From Bacteroidales bacterium (lineage in GTDB: Bacteria; Bacteroidota; Bacteroidia; Bacteroidales; VadinHA17), in contig JAFGXK010000295.1 in assembly GCA_016936695.1 (NCBI GenBank), positions 1-32,116 on the forward strand: a stretch of DNA of 32,116 nucleotides, written 5' to 3'. Positions 23,903-31,546 of the stretch are shown here, one piece after another. Under the pieces are notes generated by a model that searched no databases, was not told the origin of the DNA, and saw only the letters and a program-made list of their open reading frames with translations. A program made the translations under genes and the position numbers. Within the stretch, counting starts at the first letter, position 1, and each line of letters begins with the position of its first letter.

Positions 23903-24384
23903 TCAACAAAATTTTTAATATATTTTTCAAATACCCCGGTGATCATCCTGGTATATGTTTCGGGATCTTGTGAACGTATATAAATCCAGTGTATGTAATA
24001 GTCGTCTCCTATTATATCGACTGTAAGTGTTCCCGGAGTCATTGTGATTGAATTGGCAAGAAGCATCCTGGCAAATTCCGATTTAAGTGTGGTTCTGACT
24101 TTTACAATCCCCGGTTTTATAGGCATCCGGGGATGCAGTACCCTGTAGGCAACGTCAAAATTAGCCTTAATACACGACCAGATAAAGACTGACAGGTAGG
24201 CCAGGAACCAGAACCAGCGCCGTGGGTTGATCAGCTTGCCTGTATTTTCAAAAAAATACCTTGCAAAGATCAGGGTACAGATCAGTGATGCCGCTGATCC
24301 GACAATAACATTCTGCAGGGAAATCCTGAAGGTTAAAAGAAGCCAGAAAACAAGACCGAGTATAAAAAACGTCAGATATCTCAT
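23899..24384 (-). CDS. mnhE: Mrp antiporter subunit E-like (MnhE/MbhA)
   Basis: This 161-residue protein has two N-terminal hydrophobic segments, a short third, and a cytosolic domain. Family marks are IWSCIKANFDVAYRVLHP at 68-85 and NSITMTPGTLTVDI at 111-124. The subunit (MbhA) takes part in Na+ translocation in Mbh complexes. It starts 1 bp after mnhD and overlaps mnhF by 4 bp, consistent with one transcript and coupled translation. Confidence 0.93.
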   Translation of the reverse strand: MRYLTFFILGLVFWLLLTFRISLQNVIVGSAASLICTLIFARYFFENTGKLINPRRWFWFLAYLSVFIWSCIKANFDVAYRVLHPRMPIKPGIVKVRTTLKSEFARMLLANSITMTPGTLTVDIIGDDYYIHWIYIRSQDPETYTRMITGVFEKYIKNFVE

Positions 24385-24385
24385 A

Positions 24386-25924
24386 TCATATCTTTAATAT
24401 GGTTGAAGAGTACGTTTGAGGATCTGTCAGGACATTTATGGCAGGGGTCAGGAAAAGGTCGCGCACCTGCGGAATAGCGACAAGGCTCAAGATGACACAA
24501 AGAATACTTAGAACAACCATGCTGAAGACCATGGGAAACGGCACTTCCTTAAGGTTTTTTTGCTCTCCGTCCTGTTCCTTGTTATAAAAGGCATACCTCT
24601 GGAATTTAAGGAATGAGGCAAGGGTGATTATGCTTACAATAACGGCAATAAGAGCAAGAAGGTAAAACTTACCCATTACAGCCGCAATTATTATAATCAG
24701 CTTGCTGAAGAAGCCGTTGAAGGGTGGTATTCCGGAAATAGACATAGATGCAATGAATGAGGTCGCGGAGGTTGCCGGCATATACCGTGCAATCCCCCCC
24801 ATCTCCTTCAGATTCCGGGTCCCTGTCCTGTATTCAATGGCTCCGGCGTTAAGGAAAAGAAGACTCTTGAACGCTGCATGATTTATGAGATGAAAAATAC
24901 CTCCGGCAATTGCCAGAGATGCGATTTCAGGGTTTGTCCCCCTGGCAAGGAGTATCATCCCCATCCCGACTGATAGTATTACATAACCCATCTGACTTAT
25001 GCTGTGGTAAGCCAGCAGCCTCTTGATGTCCCACTGTCCGATAGCCAGGAAAACGCCGGTTACCATCGACAGGGCACCAAGGGTGGTAATCAGCACTGCA
25101 ATTTCATTGCTTATGAGGAACATGTTGAAGAAGATCCTTATCAGAACATAGATCCCGACGGCCTTTATCAACACACCCGAAAGCATGGCCGAGATCGGAG
25201 AGGGAGCTGATGAATGAGCATCGGGCAGCCATGCGTGAAATGGTATTACTGCGGCCTTCAGTCCGAATCCGCAGAGAAACAGAAGCTGGATAAGCATATA
25301 ATGCACCTTGTCGGGACTGCTTCCCATAGCAGCTTTGACATCCGCAATGTTGAGGGTTTTTGCCTTCCAGTAAATAAGTCCGATTCCAAACAAGATCAGC
25401 AATGAGGCCAGCCCTCCCAGCACCTGATATTTGAAAGTAGCTTCAAGCTGTTCCCTTTCAACTCCGAATGCGACGAGTGCATAGGAGGAGATCGCAGCAA
25501 TCTCGAGGAAAACAAAGATATTGAAGAGATCGCCGCTCAGAACAACACCGTTCATCCCTGCCACCATCAGACAGAAAAGGGCGTAATAATTACTCTCCGA
25601 TGTGTACCGGCTTATATAGGTGAGTGAATAAACTATTGAAAGAAAACCGACAATGTTGATAATACACAGTAAAAGTGCTGTGAAGTTGTCCATTACCATG
25701 TATATGCCTATTGGAATGCCGTTGACAGGTTCCCATCCCCCGACTTTATAGACTGAAATATCTCCCCTTGCGGTGGTTATTGCAATAAGGCTCATGGCTG
25801 CAAGCAGGAGCAGCACCAGAAGACCGATATACTTGTTGATGTTCTTCAGAAACCTGTCAAGGATCATTGTCAGGAAGGCTCCGGCAAGTGGTACTGCTAC
25901 AAACCAGGGGATCAGCGAATTCAT
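24386..25924 (-). CDS. mnhD: Large antiporter-like subunit (MnhD/MbhH)
   Basis: This 512-residue protein has about 14 transmembrane helices. Key ion-path residues of the ND2/ND4/ND5 family are present: E141 in VFLEIAAIS (TM5), K223 in GFGLKAAVIPFHAWLPD (TM7) and K254 in GVLIKAVGIY (TM8). It is the MnhD-like/MbhH-like subunit and one of two large antiporter subunits in the operon. It begins 2 bp after mnhC and is followed at 1 bp by mnhE. All residues needed for proton or ion movement look intact, unlike the other large subunit at 27529. Confidence 0.92.
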   Translation of the reverse strand: MNSLIPWFVAVPLAGAFLTMILDRFLKNINKYIGLLVLLLLAAMSLIAITTARGDISVYKVGGWEPVNGIPIGIYMVMDNFTALLLCIINIVGFLSIVYSLTYISRYTSESNYYALFCLMVAGMNGVVLSGDLFNIFVFLEIAAISSYALVAFGVEREQLEATFKYQVLGGLASLLILFGIGLIYWKAKTLNIADVKAAMGSSPDKVHYMLIQLLFLCGFGLKAAVIPFHAWLPDAHSSAPSPISAMLSGVLIKAVGIYVLIRIFFNMFLISNEIAVLITTLGALSMVTGVFLAIGQWDIKRLLAYHSISQMGYVILSVGMGMILLARGTNPEIASLAIAGGIFHLINHAAFKSLLFLNAGAIEYRTGTRNLKEMGGIARYMPATSATSFIASMSISGIPPFNGFFSKLIIIIAAVMGKFYLLALIAVIVSIITLASFLKFQRYAFYNKEQDGEQKNLKEVPFPMVFSMVVLSILCVILSLVAIPQVRDLFLTPAINVLTDPQTYSSTILKI

Positions 25925-25926
25925 TT

Positions 25927-26265
25927 TCAGCCTCTTAGATTATTAATTTCTCTGATATCAAGCGTCTTGTATTTCCTGTAAATCCTTATTATCACAGACA
26001 TCAGCATTGCGGTGGTGGCAAGACCAATCACAATGGCAGTAAGGACCATTGCCTGCGGCAGGGGATCGACATAGATAGCGTCAGGGCTGGCCGGATCAAC
26101 TATCGGTGCTTCACCATGATGGACATATCCTATCAATGCCAGAAAAAGGAAAACGCTGAACTCCATAACCGATAGTGAAATGACTATCTTGACAAGGTTT
26201 CTCCTGGTAATGACTCCATAAAGTCCGACCAGGAAAAGAATAAAGCAAAGAAGGTAAACTGTCAT
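25927..26265 (-). CDS. mnhC: Mrp antiporter subunit C-like (MnhC/NuoK/MbhG)
   Basis: This 112-residue protein has three transmembrane helices of the NuoK/MnhC type. The family marks are VISLSVMEFSVFLFLALIG, with the buried acidic residue E35, and DPLPQAMVLTAIVIGLATTA. It is MbhG in the Mbh complex. It overlaps mnhB by 4 bp and precedes mnhD by 2 bp. Confidence 0.93.
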   Translation of the reverse strand: MTVYLLCFILFLVGLYGVITRRNLVKIVISLSVMEFSVFLFLALIGYVHHGEAPIVDPASPDAIYVDPLPQAMVLTAIVIGLATTAMLMSVIIRIYRKYKTLDIREINNLRG

Positions 26266-26699
26266 TTTGTTATTTCTTCCTTAAATATTACCAGTGCCAG
26301 AAAAATTGTCAGTATCGAAGCCGCAACTTCAATCCCTACGCTTATATTGAAGAGAGGTATCACACCTGCGCTTATCAGTTCTCCGACTTTACCTGCCGGC
26401 AGCCAGTTATTGAAAAAGATCCTGGCTCCAAGAAGCATCCCTGCCAGGGCGATAATAAGAACAAAGAGTATCGCCAGATTCTCCGTTATAGTCGTGCCTG
26501 TTTCTTCCCTGGTCAGGTTTATGAACTCACTTCCATTTGCCAGGATAAGAAGGATGAATGAACCTGCAATTATAACACCTCCTGCAAAGCCCCCTCCCGG
26601 GGAAAGATGTCCATGGATTATCACATATATACCGTAAAGAAATACTATGCCAGCTATAAGCTGGGTCGTCTTCTTTACTATGATTGTCATTCCTTTCAT
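26262..26699 (-). CDS. mnhB: Mrp antiporter subunit B-like (MnhB/MbhF)
   Basis: This 145-residue protein has four transmembrane helices, with the MnhB signature HGHLSPGGGFAGGVIIAGSF at 29-48. It is MbhF in the Mbh complex. It overlaps mnhC by 4 bp. Upstream it is separated by a 252-bp repeat-filled gap from the MbhDE gene, the largest break in the operon. Confidence 0.93.
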   Translation of the reverse strand: MKGMTIIVKKTTQLIAGIVFLYGIYVIIHGHLSPGGGFAGGVIIAGSFILLILANGSEFINLTREETGTTITENLAILFVLIIALAGMLLGARIFFNNWLPAGKVGELISAGVIPLFNISVGIEVAASILTIFLALVIFKEEITK

Positions 26700-26750
26700 T
26701 GGAACTCAGTTTTTCTCCGTTTTACTATCAGTTTTCTTCGGTCTTAAAAG

Positions 26751-26966
26751 AACCCACCCCTACCCCTCCCGGGAGGGGATCCTTATTGTTCCTGCCCTAT
26801 GCTCTGTGCCCTGTGCTTTTCTTTCTCACTCTCACTCTGTTTTAACCCATCCCTACCCCTCCCGGGAGGGGATCCGTATTGTTCCTGCCCTGTGCTCTGT
26901 GCCCTGTGCTTTTCTTTCTCGCTCTCACTCTCACTCTGTTTTAACCCACCCCTACTCCTCCCTGGA
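26751..26966 (-). repeat. 93/99-bp tandem repeat with 16-bp palindromes
   Basis: Three copies start at 26751, 26844 and 26943 (the last is partial). Each has AACCCA(C/T)CCCTACCCCTCCC..., and copies 1 and 2 carry the perfect palindrome CCCCTCCCGGGAGGGG (26763-26778 and 26856-26871). This is followed by about 60 bp rich in CCCTGTGCTCTGTG and CTCACT. Copy 2 has one extra CTCACT-type hexamer, hence 99 versus 93 bp. Copy 3 overlaps the 3' end of the MbhDE gene and supplies its last codons and stop. It fills the gap between MbhDE and mnhB. Confidence 0.85.
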
Positions 26967-27515
26967 GAGGATTCGTCCGGGCTTATCTTCCTTCTTTCCC
27001 TTTAATCTCAGTATCGTCAGCACTCCCAGAACCGCAGTGATCAGGACAGTAGCCTCGCCGAGAGTATCGAAACCCCTGAAGTCAAATATTACTCCGGTTA
27101 CGAGATTTGCACTGCCGGTCTTCTCCGCGGCGCCGGAAATATAATACTCAGACATCCTGAGCGATCCTTCACCGAAAGCATCGAGCGATCTTGTTGCAAG
27201 GCTCAGGAAATAAAAGATCACGCCAACTATCAGTATTGCTGTTGCCATTGTCACATATCCCTGCCTGTCAGATTTAGTGTATGGTTCCTCCCGTGTACTG
27301 TCGATTACCACTGCCACCATTAAGACCAGGGAAATTGTTTCCACGACAATCTGGACTATTGCCAGGTCGGGAGCTTTCAGCAGCAGGAAGCAGATAACAA
27401 GGCCGTATCCCACAATACCGCAGGCAATTACTGCCGAAAGCAGGTCTTTTGCATGAATTGCAAAGATGGCCCCGAGGATCATAAAGACAAGAATTACTGA
27501 AACAGCTGCTTCCAT
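26952..27515 (-). CDS. Fused MbhD-MbhE-like subunit (MnhA C-terminal type)
   Basis: This 187-residue membrane protein joins two parts. About 1-70 is a DUF4040/MbhD segment ([15 protein letters not shown], then [20 protein letters not shown], residues 42-65). About 75-175 is an MbhE-like region, with [19 protein letters not shown] at 137-155. In Pyrococcus these are separate genes; in Mrp operons they are the end of MnhA. The last residues PGRILSREE are encoded by the adjacent repeat, which also gives the stop. It begins 13 bp after the large antiporter gene. It links the hydrogenase arm with the Mrp arm. Confidence 0.85.
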   Translation of the reverse strand: MEAAVSVILVFMILGAIFAIHAKDLLSAVIACGIVGYGLVICFLLLKAPDLAIVQIVVETISLVLMVAVVIDSTREEPYTKSDRQGYVTMATAILIVGVIFYFLSLATRSLDAFGEGSLRMSEYYISGAAEKTGSANLVTGVIFDFRGFDTLGEATVLITAVLGVLTILRLKGKKEDKPGRILSREE

Positions 27516-27528
27516 AGGGTAATCTTAA

Positions 27529-29382
27529 TTATATCATAATCAATAACATAATGATTAATCCGGCAAATATCCAGATAATATAGCCCGACAGAACTCCGGT
27601 GTGAGCCAGACTCAACCGGTGACTGGACCATAACACTATTCCCTTTGACAGGTCATAGATGTCAAACCATTTCTCCCTGGCTCTGTTGTAAACAGCTGAC
27701 AGGAATCTGAATTCAGTAAATGTCTTGTAAAATTCAGGTGTCGGATAACCCGCAAGATCATGGAACTTTTCTCCGCCGATAAAACTGTCTGAAGTCCTGA
27801 ATTTTTTAATGTCAGATGCGAGATAGATAATTATCCCGGCCACAATTGACAACAGAACCATTACCGAAACCATCCCGGAATTCCAGTAACCTGAAAACTC
27901 GAACTCACCGGTTACCGGCATGAATAGCTTCGGTACTACCTGGTTTGTCGCAAAGACACCCAGTAAAATACAGAAAAGTGCAAGCAGGGCAACCGGGATC
28001 CACATAGCCCAGGGCACCTCCTTTACATCCGCCAGCTCTGCCCTGCGCCTGCTGAGGAAAACGCCGCCGATAAACTTGATGAAACTGGCCAGTGTAAGTG
28101 CGGATCCGAATACTGCTAGTCCAAGCCATATCACCCATAGTTTGTTCGGTATGCCTGGCTCTCCTCCAAAATCAATAATCGCCTGGTAAATCATCCACTT
28201 GGATGCAAATCCGTTCAGGGGAGGGATCCCCGATATCGACATTGCGAAGATGAGAGCGGCAATAAATGTTACGGGCATAGCCTTTGACAATCCCCCCAGG
28301 TCGTCTATTTCACTAAGGCCTGTACGGTGTTCTATTGAACCGGCAGACAGGAACAGACCGCTCTTATAGATTGCATGGTTGACCATATGGAACAATCCTG
28401 CGGCGATGCCAATCACTGATCCCAGACTCAGTCCGAGTATCATGTATCCGACCTGAGATACGGCATGATATCCGAGCAGCTTTTTATAGTTATGCTGAAT
28501 CAGGGCCATCATCACCGCTGTTATGATGGTTGTTACGGCGATCAGGAGTAAGATTAGAGTCATCCATTCGCCAGTGATAAACATTCCGTTGATGATCCTG
28601 GCCAGGAAGTATATACCAAGGAGCTTATCGAGTGAGGCCGGCAGGAATGCAGAAGATGAAGCCGGAGCATCCTTTGCATAATCCGGCACCCAGGTATGGA
28701 AGGGGAAGGCTCCTGCCTTTGTGAAACTTCCCGCAAGAAGAGCCAGGAAGGCGGTAACGGTAAGAGCATTCCCGGTTGAAAGGGAAATTTCGCTCATATT
28801 AAGGGTTCCCGTGATCTTCCAGACGATTGCAATCCCGATAATCATTATGCTGTCGGAGGCTCCTATCATAATAAGAGTTTTCTTGGCTGTTGCCGAGCTC
28901 TCTTCATCACTGCCCTGGATAAGCTTGTAAAGGGTTATACCCAGTATTCCCCAGAATGCAAGGAAAAGAAGAAGATTATCGGCCAGCACGGCACCATAGG
29001 AACAACCCATTGTAACAAGGATCCAGGAATAGTAGTTCCTTATCCTCTTCCCCTTCATGTATACTATTGAATACAGAAGTATCAAAATGGAGAAGAGACT
29101 GATGAACATAAGAACCAGCCTGCTCAGGTTATCAATTCTGAGCGTAAGATACCTGCCAATGTTCCAGAGCTCAGGCATAAACATCTGCGCATCTGATGTA
29201 TAAATTCCGGCTGTCAGTACTCCTGCAGTCACAGCTGCAGCGAGAGCAAGGATCCCTTTGGCAAGGGAAGCCTTATCCGGAATAATGAACAGGATGATCC
29301 CGGCAATAATCGTTATCAGAATTGCGGATTCAAGGTTCGCCATCACGGCATTATTGGATATGAGGTCTATAAATTCCTTCAT
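27529..29382 (-). CDS. Second large antiporter-like subunit (NuoL/MnhA/MbxH'-like)
   Basis: This 617-residue protein has 14-16 transmembrane helices of the ND5 type. K222 in FTKAGAFPFHTWVPD (TM7) and K253 in LDKLLGIYFLARI (TM8) are present. The TM5 glutamate normally found in FWE(L/I)xSLxSY is replaced by glycine: FWGILGITLY (G145). This suggests that its ion channel is altered or inactive, or that it serves a structural role. The C-terminal part has a longer soluble piece (about 530-590) and a last helix. It starts 4 bp after the large hydrogenase subunit gene. Confidence 0.9.
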   Translation of the reverse strand: MKEFIDLISNNAVMANLESAILITIIAGIILFIIPDKASLAKGILALAAAVTAGVLTAGIYTSDAQMFMPELWNIGRYLTLRIDNLSRLVLMFISLFSILILLYSIVYMKGKRIRNYYSWILVTMGCSYGAVLADNLLLFLAFWGILGITLYKLIQGSDEESSATAKKTLIMIGASDSIMIIGIAIVWKITGTLNMSEISLSTGNALTVTAFLALLAGSFTKAGAFPFHTWVPDYAKDAPASSSAFLPASLDKLLGIYFLARIINGMFITGEWMTLILLLIAVTTIITAVMMALIQHNYKKLLGYHAVSQVGYMILGLSLGSVIGIAAGLFHMVNHAIYKSGLFLSAGSIEHRTGLSEIDDLGGLSKAMPVTFIAALIFAMSISGIPPLNGFASKWMIYQAIIDFGGEPGIPNKLWVIWLGLAVFGSALTLASFIKFIGGVFLSRRRAELADVKEVPWAMWIPVALLALFCILLGVFATNQVVPKLFMPVTGEFEFSGYWNSGMVSVMVLLSIVAGIIIYLASDIKKFRTSDSFIGGEKFHDLAGYPTPEFYKTFTEFRFLSAVYNRAREKWFDIYDLSKGIVLWSSHRLSLAHTGVLSGYIIWIFAGLIIMLLIMI

Positions 29383-29386
29383 TTCG

Positions 29387-30589
29387 CTATCCTTGTGGTT
29401 TTCTGAGCTGTTTGGTAAGGCTGACCGACATTTCTATCAATTCTTTTGCATTGTGGATTTTTAAACCCGTTTCCGTATCGTAGGCTGCAGCAAGCCTTTC
29501 CGTGCAGCAGTAGCATGGATCAACTGCAGCAAGTGTTATGGTTGCATCGGAGATAGTCTGTCCGATACATGATTTTTTGAACGTGGCGATGTTCACATAG
29601 CTCGGAGCCCTTATTTTATGCCTTAACGGAGAATTGGAACCATCTGAGAATACACAATGGAACACCTCTCCCCTTGGAGCTTCGGCTCTGCCTGTACCAA
29701 TTCCTTCGGGTATCTCCTTAACCTTTACGGAAATGTCACCTTCCTTTTCATTTTTGATCTTTTCAAGACATTGCTCAATGATCGAGACTGATTCAAACAT
29801 TTCCAGAAGTCTCACTTCCGTTTTGGCAAATACATCACCGGTATCTGCAGTAATCACCTTCCAGTTCACGAGCGGATACGCGGCGTACGGATCATCCCTC
29901 CTGATGTCGATTGCCAGCCCGGAGGCTCTTGCCGTCGGACCGACGGCGCCATAATCGATCACATCCTGTTTTGTAAGGACTCCCACTCCCTTGGTTCTTA
30001 AGTGTATAACCGGGTCATCCATTACTGCACCTGTAAGAAGTGAAAGCTTCTTTTTTAAATCCGACATTGCCTTAAGAATCACCGGTATCTTTGATTCTTC
30101 AATATCACGTCTTACCCCTCCGACCTTGAACATCGCATAGCTGTTCCTGTTACCCGTGATCATCTCGAACAGATCGAGGACAGGCTCACGGTATTTCCAT
30201 GCCCACATGAACACAGTGTTGTAGCCCAGGAAGTGTCCTGCCAGTCCAAGCCAGAGCAGATGACTGTGAATACGTTCAAGTTCGCCAATTATACTTCTTA
30301 TGTATTTGGTCCTGTCTGTTATATCAATCCTGCATATTTCCTCAACTGCATTGGCAAAGGCAAAGGGATGGGATGTCGAACAGATCCCGCAGATCCTTTC
30401 AACCAGAAAAAATACCTGGTCGTAGGTCTTCGATTCAGCAAGTTTTTCAATACCCCGGTGGTTGTAGCCGGTTTCCCATTTTATATCCTTAACAATTTCA
30501 CCGTCACAATAAAGCTTGAAAAGCTCAGGCTCTTCCTGGAGCGGGTGATACGGACCAATGGGTATGAAAAATTTCTTGCTCATGATCAT
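29387..30589 (-). CDS. Group 4 [NiFe]-hydrogenase large subunit (MbhL/EchE/NuoD-like)
   Basis: This 400-residue protein has the NuoD/HycE fold. The Ni-Fe site cysteines are complete: C67 and C70 in RICGICS, and C359 and C362 in DPCYCCTER. Residues 366-400 form a tail after CTER that matches the usual HycI cleavage point (after R365). A complete set of four cysteines separates this protein from NuoD of complex I and from sulfane reductase (Mbx), which lack some of them. It starts 2 bp after the NuoC-like gene and is followed at 4 bp by the large antiporter gene. The catalytic reaction is expected to be 2H+ + 2e- = H2 with reduced ferredoxin. Confidence 0.93.
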   Translation of the reverse strand: MIMSKKFFIPIGPYHPLQEEPELFKLYCDGEIVKDIKWETGYNHRGIEKLAESKTYDQVFFLVERICGICSTSHPFAFANAVEEICRIDITDRTKYIRSIIGELERIHSHLLWLGLAGHFLGYNTVFMWAWKYREPVLDLFEMITGNRNSYAMFKVGGVRRDIEESKIPVILKAMSDLKKKLSLLTGAVMDDPVIHLRTKGVGVLTKQDVIDYGAVGPTARASGLAIDIRRDDPYAAYPLVNWKVITADTGDVFAKTEVRLLEMFESVSIIEQCLEKIKNEKEGDISVKVKEIPEGIGTGRAEAPRGEVFHCVFSDGSNSPLRHKIRAPSYVNIATFKKSCIGQTISDATITLAAVDPCYCCTERLAAAYDTETGLKIHNAKELIEMSVSLTKQLRKPQG

Positions 30590-30591
30590 TT

Positions 30592-31041
30592 TTATTTGAA
30601 CTCTTTTCTATAAGGATAAACTCCCTCTGCCCAGTTGCCTTCGGAGATTAGTTTCTCCTGGTTTGGATGGTTAAGGAAATCGATCCCGAAAAGCTCATGC
30701 ATCTCCCTTTCTATCCAGTTGGAGGCGTTGAACATATTTGAAAGTGATTCTATTTGCGGTTTGTCTGATTTGAGAATAACGTGGATGTTAAGCACAAGTC
30801 CGATCTCATCCTTGCTGAAATGATAGTGAATCTCGAATCCTTTCCTGGTATGGATTGCGGAAGCTATTATAAACCTGAGCCCGGCCTCCCTGTAAAGATG
30901 ATCTGCAACCTTCAGGAGGGCATCGGGTTCTATCATGACCGACCATCTTGTGTCGCTCCTCTTCTCGGTTTCAAGAACATCACTCCCGAGCTTAACCTTT
31001 ATTTCTTCTATGATTGCTTCACTGTTCATCATGTCCGTCAT
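30592..31041 (-). CDS. NuoC-like (MbhK/30-kDa) hydrogenase subunit
   Basis: The chosen start at 31041 gives about 149 residues (MTDMMNSEAIIEEIKVKLG). A longer frame to 31182 would be translated from the 14-bp repeat (Gly/Lys/Arg/Ala-rich) and from the end of the next gene, so it is rejected. The family mark is WIEREMHELFGIDFLNHP near residue 110-128, the NuoC (complex I 30 kDa) motif. It makes the bridge between the large subunit and the membrane arm. It ends 2 bp before the large-subunit start. Confidence 0.9.
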   Translation of the reverse strand: MTDMMNSEAIIEEIKVKLGSDVLETEKRSDTRWSVMIEPDALLKVADHLYREAGLRFIIASAIHTRKGFEIHYHFSKDEIGLVLNIHVILKSDKPQIESLSNMFNASNWIEREMHELFGIDFLNHPNQEKLISEGNWAEGVYPYRKEFK

Positions 31042-31070
31042 TTCATTTTCCTTATACTTCAAACCTTTTG

Positions 31071-31114
31071 CCCTTGCCCTTCGCCCCTTGCCCTTCGCCC
31101 CTTGCCCTTCGCCC
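31071..31114 (-). repeat. 14-bp tandem repeat with G-runs on the mRNA strand
   Basis: The unit GCCCTTCGCCCCTT (plus strand) occurs at 31076-31089 and 31090-31103 and continues at 31104-31114, with a further CCCTT to the left. The transcript strand reads GGGCGAAGGGCAAGGGGCGAAGG... with seven runs of three or more G spaced by 3-4 nt. It lies 30 bp before the NuoC-like start and 8 bp after the stop of the NuoB-like gene. Confidence 0.85.
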
Positions 31115-31121
31115 TGCGCCT

Positions 31122-31535
31122 TCATTTGCTCTTCACCAGCGCCATAATGCCTGCTATTATTGCTTCCGGCTTGGGAGGGCATCCCGGTATGTATGCATCC
31201 ACAGGAATTATTTTATCGACAGGCCCTGCGAAAGTATTTCCCTCGGCGAAAATGCCGCCGGTACAACCACAAGCGCCGATGGCAACAACCAGTATCGGCT
31301 TCGAAGCCTGGTGATAGATCTCCAGCAGCCGCTCCTTGTCACGTCTGTTAATTGATCCGTTTACCAGGAGCACATCGGCATGCCTGACGCTGCCGACCAG
31401 CAGAATACCGAACCTTTCAAGATCATACCGTGGTGTGAGGCAGTCGAGTATTTCAATATCGCAATTGTTGCATGAAGCTCCTCCGAAATGGAAGACCCAT
31501 AATGATTTTTTGAAGCAAAAACTTTTAAAGCCCAC
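31122..31535 (-). CDS. NuoB-like small subunit of group 4 hydrogenase (MbhJ), GTG start
   Basis: The coding region begins at the GTG at 31535 (VGFKSFCFKKSLWVF), giving 137 residues. The longer frame to 31703 overlaps the NuoH-like gene and has no family likeness there; no ATG is available between them. Family marks are C22/C25 (ASCNNCDIEILD), C89 (GACGC) and C119 (IPGCPPKPEAI), which hold the proximal [4Fe-4S] cluster next to the Ni-Fe site. The following gene is NuoC-like after an 80-bp gap with a repeat. The upstream gene ends 11 bp before this start. Confidence 0.88.
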   Translation of the reverse strand: MGFKSFCFKKSLWVFHFGGASCNNCDIEILDCLTPRYDLERFGILLVGSVRHADVLLVNGSINRRDKERLLEIYHQASKPILVVAIGACGCTGGIFAEGNTFAGPVDKIIPVDAYIPGCPPKPEAIIAGIMALVKSK

Positions 31536-31546
31536 GGTTTTATCTG

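Noticed and set aside
26751-26990. Possible CRISPR array from repeats and palindromes
   Set aside because: Units are 93-99 bp in direct tandem with no unique spacers and no cas genes nearby; this is a tandem repeat.
26647-27144. 165-residue open frame on plus with recurring HPYPSREGI peptide
   Set aside because: It is antisense to mnhB and the MbhDE gene and is mostly the 93/99-bp repeat read through; its repeated peptides come from the repeat units, not from a protein family.
31042-31182. N-terminal extension of the NuoC-like gene
   Set aside because: Its residues (Gly/Lys/Arg/Ala-rich) are a translation of the 14-bp repeat and of the end of the NuoB-like gene; the NuoC fold begins after 31041.
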